Shown: one piece after another, positions 1 to 5,326 of the stretch | Layout of the letters: every line of letters starts with the position of its first letter | Numbering within the stretch: position 1 is the stretch's first letter | Assembly: GCA_030602145.1 (NCBI GenBank) | Contig: JAUWAH010000147.1 | Span: 1 to 6,390 of the forward strand | DNA: 6,390 bases | Source of the DNA: Desulfobulbus sp. | GTDB taxonomy: Bacteria; Desulfobacterota; Desulfobulbia; Desulfobulbales; Desulfobulbaceae | Direction: 5' to 3' | Made by a program: the position numbers and the translations under genes | Notes under the pieces: model-generated | Database searches by the model: none | What the model saw: only the letters and a program-made list of their open reading frames with translations | Told to the model about the DNA's origin: nothing

Positions 1-139
1 GGCTTTTGCAAAAAGACGGTTGAGTCATTCCCGAGGTAGTCATCGGGAATCCAGTCCTGGAAAAATCAATGAGTTCTGGATTCCCGCTTTCGCGGGAATG
101 ACGAAAAAAACTCGTCAGCAGTTCATTTTGCAAAAGGCT
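1..139. mobile_element. MITE-like non-coding element with nested inverted repeats
   Basis: The ends are imperfect inverted repeats: 1-13 (GGCTTTTGCAAAA) pairs with 127-139 (TTTTGCAAAAGGC) at 12 of 13 positions. Inside, GTCATTCCCG at 24-33 is the reverse complement of 93-102, and CGGGAATCCAG at 44-54 is the reverse complement of 76-86. The core ATTCCCG/CGGGAAT therefore occurs four times, so each half can form its own hairpin or the whole unit can fold as one long cruciform. No transposase is encoded, and the short translations across it are unconvincing. Size and structure fit a miniature inverted-repeat element moved in trans. The left boundary is uncertain because it coincides with the window edge, and no target-site duplication can be checked. 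The GTCATTCCCG...CGGGAATGAC arms resemble short palindromic repeats common in many proteobacterial genomes. Confidence 0.7.
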
Positions 140-172
140 CTGATGTATTCGTTACAAGTCGGAAAACCGCTA

Positions 173-220
173 TGTTGTCATATAAAGACGAGATCTATCC
201 CTTTGGTCGAGATGACAACA
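173..220. repeat. Inverted-repeat hairpin, GTCGAGATGAC type
   Basis: TGTTGTCAT at 173-181 is the perfect reverse complement of ATGACAACA at 212-220, giving a 9-bp stem with a roughly 30-base interior. The right arm carries GGTCGAGATGAC (205-216), which recurs identically at 552-563. The pattern belongs to the dispersed 'TGTCATTTCGACC' type of small palindromic repeat. It may be a hairpin in RNA or a small mobile element. No gene is evident across it. Confidence 0.6.
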
Positions 221-277
221 TCGGGGCATGGATAAAGAGAGAAGGCGAATCTTTTTCTCCGAACGTTCATGAGTTGC

Positions 278-348
278 GTCATTTCGAGCGCAGCGAGAAA
301 TCTCCGGAGGAATAGAGAGATTCTCGTCGCTGCGCTCCTCGAAATGAC
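278..348. repeat. Long imperfect hairpin repeat, GTCATTTCGAG arms
   Basis: GTCATTTCGAG at 278-288 is the perfect reverse complement of 338-348. The arms continue inward with small indels: CGCAGCGA then GAAATCTC on the left, against GAGCGCAGCGACGAGAATCTC split by short insertions on the right. This makes a stem of nearly 30 pairs around a loop near 305-316. The minus-strand translation through it gives peptides such as CHFEERSDE and ISRCARND. These are familiar products of translating this repeat class rather than of a protein gene. It is probably a dispersed palindromic element. Confidence 0.7.
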
Positions 349-383
349 AGGAAGCGACTTTTTTCGAGACCATCAGAGATGAT

Positions 384-525
384 GAGCCTCTTGCACAATG
401 AACCGTTGGCGGGTTTGTCATTATTCCCACCCCCCGTCTTCACGGGGACAGGCTGTGGAGGAATCCATAACCCTTTGATCGTTCATGGACTGAACCGCCG
501 ATAACTGCCTCGGGAATGAGGGCAG
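384..525. repeat. Degenerate inverted relative of the 1-139 element
   Basis: Positions 384-403 match the reverse complement of 121-140 at 18 of 20 bases, so this is the same terminal sequence in opposite orientation. The similarity continues in order but with indels: a G/T-rich spacer, GTCATT at 417-422 followed by TTCCC, a perfect 6-bp stem CCCCGT (432-437) with loop CTTC and ACGGGG (442-447), and later CGGGAATGA at 511-519, the counterpart of the right arm at 93-101. No clear right-hand TTTTGCAAAAGGC end is visible, so the copy is decayed or truncated. The end coordinate is approximate. GTTCA(481-485)/TGAAC(491-495) and CTGCC(505-509)/GGCAG(521-525) are further small hairpins inside it. Confidence 0.5.
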
Positions 526-531
526 GAGATG

Positions 532-568
532 GTTTGCCATCCCTCCCCTACGGTCGAGATGACCAAAC
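532..568. repeat. Short hairpin repeat, third GGTCGAGATGAC copy
   Basis: GTTTG...CATC at 532-541 pairs with GATG...CAAAC at 558-568, with one small mismatch and indel. The right arm contains GGTCGAGATGAC at 552-563, identical to 205-216, and both are preceded by a CCCT run. It lies about 50 bases past the stop codon of the minus-strand gene that ends at 620, so in RNA it could also act as a 3' stem. It has no clear poly-U tail, so a terminator is not claimed. Confidence 0.5.
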
Positions 569-619
569 ATTCAATGTTGTCCCCTTTGGCGCACGGGCGG
601 ACGGGGAGGCTGCCCTGCT

Positions 620-970
620 TCACTGCAAGGGGACGGTTTCGTCGTCGGCCAGGCCGTGGCGGATACCGTGCCTGCGTTCCTTTTCGGCAAGCTGAACCCT
701 GGCCTGCTCCTCACTGATGCCCAGGCATCGCGCCAATTCGGCGATATCGTAACAGGGCTCGCCGTCCGGGCCGTACCGATGCGGTTTCAGGTCGGGGAAC
801 TGCGTCTCGGTGGCATGGCCGCTTGCTTGCTGCAGCAACTCCCTGATCGGCGGCGGTCCATGCAGCAGGAGCCACTCCACCGCCGAGGCCCAGAGTGCGC
901 TGTCCACGGTCGGATGGGCCAGAATCTCCAGGGCCGCTTCCAAGGTCCATTCCTGTTTGAAATCACTCAT
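620..970 (-). CDS. Hypothetical 116-aa protein with possible C-terminal HTH
   Basis: I do not recognise this protein. The start chosen is the ATG at 968-970 (MSDFKQEW), preceded on the minus strand by AGGA eight bases upstream. An in-frame ATG 12 codons earlier has no such site and gives an unnatural His-rich leader. The protein is soluble, with no signal or membrane segment. Residues 8-52 look helical (TLEAALEILAHPTVDSALWASAVEWLLLHG). Residues 64-72 hold a compact HRYGPDGEP stretch. Residues 73-98 (CYDIAELARCLGISEEQARVQL...) read like a helix-turn-helix, with an alanine-rich first helix, a CLGIS turn and a second helix. A small DNA-binding or adaptor role is thus possible but unproven. It is transcribed divergently from the SPFH gene, and a repeat cluster lies downstream of its stop. 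A three-frame shadow on the plus strand has no motif. Confidence 0.72.
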   Translation of the reverse strand: MSDFKQEWTLEAALEILAHPTVDSALWASAVEWLLLHGPPPIRELLQQASGHATETQFPDLKPHRYGPDGEPCYDIAELARCLGISEEQARVQLAEKERRHGIRHGLADDETVPLQ

Positions 971-1060
971 TGCCGTTGTCCTGTGATGATGACCGGGCCC
1001 TCGCAACCCGGACCCGGTGCCCGGAGACCGACCTGATCGGCCGCGGGGATGATTTTCTTT

Positions 1061-1089
1061 TTGGTGTCACAACCGCCCTCCACTATAAT
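1061..1089 (+). promoter_or_regulatory. Sigma-70-type promoter for the SPFH gene
   Basis: A perfect TATAAT at 1084-1089 lies exactly 17 bases downstream of TTGGTG (1061-1066; three of six consensus -35 bases). Transcription would begin near 1096, leaving a leader of about 36 bases before the ATG at 1132. The local AT content is high compared with the flanking GC-rich DNA, which supports a promoter. A start of transcription here also excludes the upstream in-frame ATG at 970. Confidence 0.6.
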
Positions 1090-1120
1090 ACAGCCAATCG
1101 TTCCAACAATCTCTTTTCCG

Positions 1121-1125
1121 AGGAG
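1121..1125 (+). promoter_or_regulatory. Ribosome binding site AGGAG of the SPFH gene
   Basis: AGGAG sits six bases before the ATG at 1132. It decides the start: the longer in-frame reading from 970 adds 54 residues with no family resemblance and would begin upstream of the promoter. Confidence 0.75.
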
Positions 1126-1131
1126 CACACC

Positions 1132-2262
1132 ATGGGCGTGAACAACGTCATTTTGCTGGAGAACCTGGAGTGGTTCGACGAAAGCGGCCGGGAAATGCTG
1201 CATCGTCTGCCGGAGCAGGGTTCGGGGGAAATCAAGTTCGGGGCGCAGTTGACCGTGCGCGAAAGCCAGGCCGCGGTGCTCTTCTACAAGGGCAAGGCCT
1301 GCGACGCCTACGGACCCGGACGCCACACCCTCAAGACCGGCAATATTCCCATCCTGACCAAGATCCTTTCCGCCCCCTGGGGGTTGATCAGCCCCCTGCG
1401 CGCCGAGGTTTTTTTCGTCAATCTGAAGACATTTGCCGACCTCAAATGGGGCACCCGCGATCCGGTCGCCTTCCGCGACGCCGAGTTGGGCCTGGTCAGG
1501 CTTCGGGCCCACGGTGTGTTCAACATCCGCATCGTCCAGCCGCTGCTCTTCATCAACACCCTTGCCGGCACCATGGGCCGCTATACCACCGAGGAGATCG
1601 AGGACTACCTGCGGCAGGTGATCGTTTCCCGGTTCAACGACTATCTGGGCGATCATCTCCGGTCGCTGGTCGATCTGCCCGGCCGGTTCGATGAAATCGC
1701 CGAGGGTCTGCGCCGGCGGGTGGTGGAGGATTTTACCCGGTTCGGCCTGGCCCTGACCGGCCTGTACGTGACCTCGATCACCCCGCCCGCCGAAGTGCAG
1801 CAGGCCATCGACGACCATTCGCGGATGAGCGTCATCAAAGATATGGATAAATTTGTCCGCATGAAGGCGGCCATGGCCATGGAGAAGGCGGCCTCGGCCG
1901 GCGGCGAGGCCGGAGCCGGGCTCGGTCTGGGCTTGGGGATGATGATGCCGGCGATGTTCGCCGGTCTGCAAACCGGCAGCGGTCAGGGTGTCGCCGCCGC
2001 CCGGGCGATGGAGACCACCTGCCAGGAATGCGCCCATCCGATTCCGGCCAATGCCCGGTTTTGTCCCTTCTGCGGCCATCAGCAGGTGCTGAGCCAGCAA
2101 TGCACCAACTGCGGCAAGAACCTGACCCCCAACGCCGCCTTCTGTCCACGTTGCGGCCATGCGGCCGAGGAGCGGCCAAGCGAGATCGTCTGTACCCAGT
2201 GTCAGGCGGTCAATCTGCCCGGCGCCGTGTTCTGCAACCAGTGCGGCGATCGGCTGGGATGA
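1132..2262 (+). CDS. SPFH/Band-7 protein with three C-terminal zinc ribbons (YdjI-like)
   Basis: This 376-aa protein of the stomatin/prohibitin superfamily has the zinc-ribbon tail typical of the YdjI group (COG4260, from memory). The SPFH domain covers about residues 28-230. Recognisable stretches are residues 43-73 (RESQAAVLFYKGKACDAYGPGRHTL...), the VFFVNLK strand near 93-99, the LRAHGVFNIRI strand at 124-134, and the ITPP turn at 216-219. A short helix/coiled-coil (230-255) leads to a Gly/Ala/Met-rich hydrophobic linker (257-279). Three CxxC...CxxC zinc ribbons follow: Cys 297/300/311/314, 324/327/338/341 and 354/357/368/371. No N-terminal membrane helix is seen, so membrane contact may be through the linker or a partner. 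SPFH proteins form oligomeric membrane scaffolds. The B. subtilis relative YdjI works with YdjG/YdjH and a PspA-type protein in envelope stress. The next gene, 41 bases on, encodes another zinc-ribbon protein, a likely partner. The exact cellular role here is inferred. Confidence 0.9.
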   Translation: MGVNNVILLENLEWFDESGREMLHRLPEQGSGEIKFGAQLTVRESQAAVLFYKGKACDAYGPGRHTLKTGNIPILTKILSAPWGLISPLRAEVFFVNLKTFADLKWGTRDPVAFRDAELGLVRLRAHGVFNIRIVQPLLFINTLAGTMGRYTTEEIEDYLRQVIVSRFNDYLGDHLRSLVDLPGRFDEIAEGLRRRVVEDFTRFGLALTGLYVTSITPPAEVQQAIDDHSRMSVIKDMDKFVRMKAAMAMEKAASAGGEAGAGLGLGLGMMMPAMFAGLQTGSGQGVAAARAMETTCQECAHPIPANARFCPFCGHQQVLSQQCTNCGKNLTPNAAFCPRCGHAAEERPSEIVCTQCQAVNLPGAVFCNQCGDRLG

Positions 2263-2303
2263 AGGGCCTGATGACCGCCACTGCCGGTTGAACGACCACA
2301 ACA

Positions 2304-3542
2304 ATGGATATCCGGATTGAACAGGGATGCCCGCAGTGCGGTGCCTCGATCGAACTCAATGAAACCGACCATGTGGTGGCCTGCACCTTTTGCGGTGCCA
2401 GGAGTTTCCTCCACAGCGCCAGCCCCTTCCGGTATGTGCTCCCCATGGCCGGCGGAGCGTCTTCGGAAGGGCTGCTGCTCGCCCCCTACCTGCGGTTCAA
2501 GGGAACGATCTTCCTGGTAACCTCCCGGGGGATCGAGCACCGGGTGGTCGACACCACCCAGGTGGCCAATCCGGTCCCCGGCCTGCCGCCCTCCCTGGGG
2601 CTGCGGCCGCAGGCGATGCGACCAAGCCGCATCCGGGCCGGGACGGGCAATCTCTATCTGCCCCAGACTCTCAAGGCCAGCGCCATCCTTGAGAAGGCGG
2701 CGGCGGTGGGCAATCTCGTCCCCCAGAACAACCAACCGTTCCTGCACCGTGCCTACATCGGCGAGCATCTCAGCTACATCTATCTGCCCCTGGTGGTCAA
2801 GAACGGCGGCGTGCATGACGGCGTCACCGGCGACCTGCTGTTTGCCGTCGATGAGTCGGCGGCGAGCGGTTTGCGCGGCAGACGGTTTGACGAAACCTGG
2901 AGCGTCCGGTCCCTGGCCACCCTCTGTCCGCAGTGCGGCGCCGATCTCGAAGGTGCCGGGGATTGCCAGGTGATGACCTGCGCCACTTGCGATACCGCCT
3001 GGTCCTTGGAACCGCAGGGACTGGTCGGGGTCGACTGGCAGATACTGGAGGGCGACAAGGCCACGGCCCTCCATCTGCCCTTCTGGAAGATATCGACCCA
3101 TATCCCGGCCCTCGACATCTACAGCTTCGCCGACTTCGTCGAGCGGAGCAACCAGCCCTTTCTTCCCAGGCCGCAGTGGCATGATCGGGTCATGAGCCTG
3201 TGGGTGCCCGCGATCCGCCTGCGGCCCAAGGTGTTCCTCCAGGCCGGACGGCAGGCGACCATCGGCCAGTGGCGGCTGTCGCCGGTGGCCGGCCGGGTAC
3301 TGCCCCATCTCTTCCCGGTTACCCTGCCGCCCTCCGAAGCCCGCCAGGCGGTCAAGCTGATCCTGGCCGCAGCCTCGGCCAGCCCCCGCCATATTTATCC
3401 GGCGCTGCCCCGGATCCGCTTGACCGGCGTCACCATGCAACTGGTCCACCTGCCCTTTGTCGACCATGGCCACGACTGGGTGCAGCCGGAAACCGGCGTG
3501 GCCATCGGCAAGAACATCCTCCGCTTCGGCCGTACCCTGTAG
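2304..3542 (+). CDS. Uncharacterised protein with two zinc ribbons, partner of SPFH gene
   Basis: This is a 412-aa protein of no family I can name. It has two four-Cys zinc ribbons: Cys 9/12/27/30 at the very N-terminus (CPQCG...CTFCG) and Cys 208/211/226/229 in the middle (CPQCG...CATCD). Each precedes a long mixed segment of about 170-180 residues, so the protein may be an internal duplication of ribbon plus beta-rich domain. Aromatic/proline-rich stretches are repeated in kind: YLRFKGTIF (62-70) in the first half and LPFWKISTHIPALDIY (258-273) in the second. No signal peptide or obvious membrane helix is visible. The ATG is chosen because the first ribbon begins within nine residues and no upstream in-frame start exists. 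There is no strong Shine-Dalgarno, so translation may be coupled to the SPFH gene 41 bases upstream. The N-terminal ribbon recalls B. subtilis YdjG, also next to an SPFH/zinc-ribbon gene. A helicase-type or transcription-factor label based only on the ribbons would be unsafe. Confidence 0.85.
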   Translation: MDIRIEQGCPQCGASIELNETDHVVACTFCGARSFLHSASPFRYVLPMAGGASSEGLLLAPYLRFKGTIFLVTSRGIEHRVVDTTQVANPVPGLPPSLGLRPQAMRPSRIRAGTGNLYLPQTLKASAILEKAAAVGNLVPQNNQPFLHRAYIGEHLSYIYLPLVVKNGGVHDGVTGDLLFAVDESAASGLRGRRFDETWSVRSLATLCPQCGADLEGAGDCQVMTCATCDTAWSLEPQGLVGVDWQILEGDKATALHLPFWKISTHIPALDIYSFADFVERSNQPFLPRPQWHDRVMSLWVPAIRLRPKVFLQAGRQATIGQWRLSPVAGRVLPHLFPVTLPPSEARQAVKLILAAASASPRHIYPALPRIRLTGVTMQLVHLPFVDHGHDWVQPETGVAIGKNILRFGRTL

Positions 3543-3544
3543 CT

Positions 3545-3573
3545 TTGACAGCGGGCCGGCGGCGTGGTATAGC
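3545..3573 (+). promoter_or_regulatory. Sigma-70-type promoter upstream of the deaminase gene
   Basis: A perfect TTGACA at 3545-3550 is followed, after exactly 17 bases, by TATAGC at 3568-3573 (four of six -10 bases). Transcription would start near 3580, giving a leader of about 35 bases to the ATG at 3615. A second TTGACAG at 3582-3588 repeats the first after 37 bases but has no -10 partner. The promoter sits directly after the stop codon of the zinc-ribbon gene, so the deaminase/radical SAM pair can be expressed separately from the SPFH pair. Confidence 0.5.
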
Positions 3574-3614
3574 TGCGAGGGTTGACAGGATTCCTTGCAC
3601 TTTTTTGCCGCACG

Positions 3615-4133
3615 ATGATGATCGAACACGAATATTTCATGCGGGCCGCCCTGGAGGAGGCACGCCTGGCGCTGGCCGCCGGCGAGTTTCCGGTGGGATG
3701 CGTCATCGCGGCCGACAAACGGATCGTGGCCAGGGCCAGGCGGGTCAACAGCACCGAGGGGCGATGCAACGAGATCGACCATGCCGAGGTCGTTGCCCTG
3801 CGGCGGCTGATCGCCGAGCAGCCGAACCTGGATCTGGGCACAGCCACCATCTATTCGACCCTCGAACCCTGCCTGATGTGCTACAGCACCCTGCTGCTTT
3901 CCGGGGTGCGCACATTTGTCTGGGCCTATGAGGATGTCATGGGCGGTGGCGCCAACCTGCCCCTCTACATGCTCAACACCCTCTATGCCCAGATGCGGGT
4001 CCATCTGTTCGACCGGGTATTGCGCGACGAAAGCCTGCGCCTCTTCCAGGAGTTTTTCCGCACCGGCAGCTACTGGCAGGACAGCCTGCTGTCCCGCTAC
4101 ACCCTGGCGCAGGCCGTGCAGCCGGAGATGTGA
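3615..4133 (+). CDS. Zinc-dependent nucleoside/nucleobase deaminase (TadA/CDA superfamily)
   Basis: This 172-aa enzyme belongs to the cytidine deaminase-like fold and should hydrolytically deaminate a base. The two zinc and catalytic motifs are intact: His56-Ala57-Glu58 (ligand His and proton-shuttle Glu) and Pro85-Cys86-x-x-Cys89 (two zinc Cys). The N-terminal helix and GEFPVGCVI strand (23-31) match TadA-like enzymes, and HAE and PCxxC are about 30 residues apart as in TadA. It lacks the usual TadA words before HAE (here NEIDHAE) and after PCxxC (here AYEDVMGGG). It also carries a C-terminal extension (about 113-172, including ESLRLFQEFF and YWQDSLLSRYTL). The substrate is therefore open: tRNA adenosine, guanine, cytosine or a modified base. 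The start is uncertain. ATG 3615 and ATG 3618 are adjacent with no good ribosome site, and a TTG at 3582 lies at the predicted transcript start and is less likely. The stop overlaps the radical SAM start by one base. Confidence 0.88.
   Translation: MMIEHEYFMRAALEEARLALAAGEFPVGCVIAADKRIVARARRVNSTEGRCNEIDHAEVVALRRLIAEQPNLDLGTATIYSTLEPCLMCYSTLLLSGVRTFVWAYEDVMGGGANLPLYMLNTLYAQMRVHLFDRVLRDESLRLFQEFFRTGSYWQDSLLSRYTLAQAVQPEM
4124..4127 (+). promoter_or_regulatory. Ribosome binding site GGAG inside the deaminase 3' end
   Basis: GGAG lies five bases before the ATG at 4133 and within the last codons of the deaminase. Together with the overlapping TGATG stop/start, it supports translational coupling and selects ATG 4133 over GTG 4130 and ATG 4142. 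Confidence 0.65.
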
Positions 4134-5158
4134 TGGACGCCATGCCGACCGCCCGGACCGTGGGATTTCAGCCGGGGGAGCGCAATGTCTTCTTCCACAT
4201 CCTCACCGCCTGCAACCTGGCCTGCCGCCACTGTTACATCAACCCGGCCCAGCATGGCACAGCCACCCTGTCCCTCGACACCGTGCGGAGTTGGCTGGCG
4301 CTGTTCTCCCGGCCCGAACAGGCAACCAACCTGATTCTCCTCGGCGGCGAACCCACCCTGCATCCCGACCTGCCGGCCATTGTCCGGGCCGCCAAGGCGC
4401 TGCGCTACGCGGTGACCGTGGACACCAACGGTTTTCTGTTCCACGACTTCCTCGACCGGGTGACTCCCCGGGACCTCGATTACCTCAGCTTCAGCCTCGA
4501 CGGGCCGGACGCAGCCGTCAACGATCCGATCAGGGGGGAGAACGTTTTCGCCCGCTGCACCACCAACATCCGCCGGGCCGTGGCCGCCGGATTCGCCACC
4601 AGCCTCATCTACACCGTGTCCAGCCTCAACATCGACCACCTCCACCGGATGGTGCCGTTGGTCGCCGACCTGGGGGTACGACGGCTGTTCATCCAGGTGA
4701 TCGGCCTGCGCGGTAACCCGGCGACCTCCGCTTGCCAGCAGACCAATGACTGGCAGGTCGCCCCCGAGCAATGGTTGGCGGTGGTGCCACGGGTGGCCGA
4801 GGAGGCGGCCCGCCAGGGGGTGCATGTCATCTTCCCCAAGGTCTACCTCGATCCCGGTGAACTCTTCCTGTGCGCCGGGATCTTCGCCGAGAATTATTTC
4901 CTGTTTCCCAACGGCCGGGTCTATCGCTGCCCCCTGTGCGAGGACCATCCCATCCACGCCTTCCAGATCGAGGACAACCGGCTGGTCCACCGCGACGGTC
5001 TGACCGAGGAGCGGTTCTTCCCCTTGCAGATACCCGAAGGCTGCGTCATGAACCGACTCCTCCAGCCCGGCAATATCGACTACCACACCGATGGCACCCC
5101 GATGCACCACATCTCTTGCTGCATGCTCAAGCAGGAGGTCCGGCCGATCCACTCCTGA
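4133..5158 (+). CDS. Radical SAM protein with Cys-rich C-terminus
   Basis: This 341-aa radical S-adenosylmethionine enzyme should bind a [4Fe-4S] cluster and start radical chemistry on an unidentified substrate. The cluster motif is Cys27-x3-Cys31-x2-Cys34 (TACNLACRHCYI). It is followed by the SAM-contacting LLGGEPTLHPDL (69-80), the VDTNGFLFHDF strand (96-106), the SFSLDGPD strand (119-126), and later barrel strands (SLIYTVSSLN 157-166, LFIQVIGLRG 185-194). The C-terminal third has Cys247, Cys266, Cys269, Cys304, Cys329 and Cys330 around an NGRVYRCPLC stretch (260-269). This resembles a SPASM/Twitch-like auxiliary cluster site but does not follow the textbook spacing. The start overlaps the deaminase stop by one base (TGATG), so the two proteins are almost certainly made together. 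SPASM-type enzymes often modify peptides, but no precursor peptide is evident nearby. Nucleobase chemistry with the deaminase is the alternative. The function is not assigned. Confidence 0.9.
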   Translation: MDAMPTARTVGFQPGERNVFFHILTACNLACRHCYINPAQHGTATLSLDTVRSWLALFSRPEQATNLILLGGEPTLHPDLPAIVRAAKALRYAVTVDTNGFLFHDFLDRVTPRDLDYLSFSLDGPDAAVNDPIRGENVFARCTTNIRRAVAAGFATSLIYTVSSLNIDHLHRMVPLVADLGVRRLFIQVIGLRGNPATSACQQTNDWQVAPEQWLAVVPRVAEEAARQGVHVIFPKVYLDPGELFLCAGIFAENYFLFPNGRVYRCPLCEDHPIHAFQIEDNRLVHRDGLTEERFFPLQIPEGCVMNRLLQPGNIDYHTDGTPMHHISCCMLKQEVRPIHS

Positions 5159-5326
5159 GCCCCGCCACGGCGCCCCCGGATTATTGCCGGTAACTCCTTT
5201 TGCCGTTTGCCTTTTACGGTCGTCCTGTGCCATACTTGAAGTGGTGGATTTGGAACAGGGCACCATGGGAAGGCCACAAGGGTGCAGTTACCGATTGCCA
5301 TCATCGAGGGAGGGGAGATCCGACAC
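5159..5326. other. Intergenic gap between radical SAM gene and sensor gene
   Basis: There is no gene in these 168 bases; a 24-codon reading from ATG 5264 overlaps the sensor start and has no support. There is no convincing intrinsic terminator after the radical SAM stop. The only palindrome is a short bulged CGGTAA/TTACGG pairing (near 5188-5219) without a T-run. A promoter for the sensor should lie here. CATACT at 5231-5236 with TTGCCT 18 bases upstream is a weak candidate. A GG-N11-GC arrangement near 5189 misses the sigma-54 spacing by one base. Confidence 0.4.
5306..5317 (+). promoter_or_regulatory. Purine-rich ribosome binding site of the sensor gene
   Basis: GAGGGAGGGGAG ends nine bases before ATG 5327. 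It selects that start over the in-frame ATG 33 bases later and gives a basic N-terminus ahead of the signal helix, as expected for an exported domain. Confidence 0.7.

Larger units (their letters stand above)
971..1131. promoter_or_regulatory. Divergent intergenic promoter region
   Basis: This gap of 161 bases separates the start codons of the minus-strand hypothetical gene and the plus-strand SPFH gene, so it must contain both promoters. The plus-strand promoter is recognisable (listed separately). For the minus strand, a TATTAT (reverse complement of 1085-1090) overlaps the plus-strand -10, with only a poor -35 candidate 17 bases upstream, so it is uncertain. If real, the two promoters would overlap and compete. 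The C/G-rich stretch around 1000-1030 contains repeated CCCGG words that could fold weakly. Confidence 0.45.

Noticed and set aside
20..235. 71-aa plus-strand reading across the first repeat
   Set aside because: It is a translation of the ATTCCCGCTTTCGCGGGAATGA repeat (peptide WIPAFAGMT), a familiar artefact. It has no ribosome site or domain.
170..430. 86-aa minus-strand reading
   Set aside because: The peptides CHFEERSDE and ISRCARND come from the palindromic repeat at 278-348, not from a protein gene.
1..619. CRISPR array
   Set aside because: Repeats are palindromic, differ in length, alternate between two families and have no regular spacers.
970..1131. N-terminal 54-residue extension of the SPFH protein
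   Set aside because: The promoter at 1061-1089 and the AGGAG at 1121-1125 place the start at 1132; the extension has no family resemblance.
967..2304. 445-aa open frame on the minus strand
   Set aside because: It is fully antisense to the SPFH gene with its zinc ribbons and overlaps the 5' end of the minus-strand hypothetical gene's region. No motif or start signal is visible.
2202..4004. 600-aa open frame on the minus strand
   Set aside because: It lies antisense to the zinc-ribbon gene and the deaminase, whose motifs are clear. Its composition is rich in Gly, Gln, His and Pro with no domain, as expected of a GC-rich antisense shadow.
5185..5205. Sigma-54 promoter before the sensor gene
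   Set aside because: The GG and GC elements are 11 bases apart rather than 10, and the flanking consensus is poor.
4097..5266. 389-aa open frame on the minus strand
   Set aside because: It is antisense to the radical SAM gene, which has the intact CX3CX2C and GGEP motifs.
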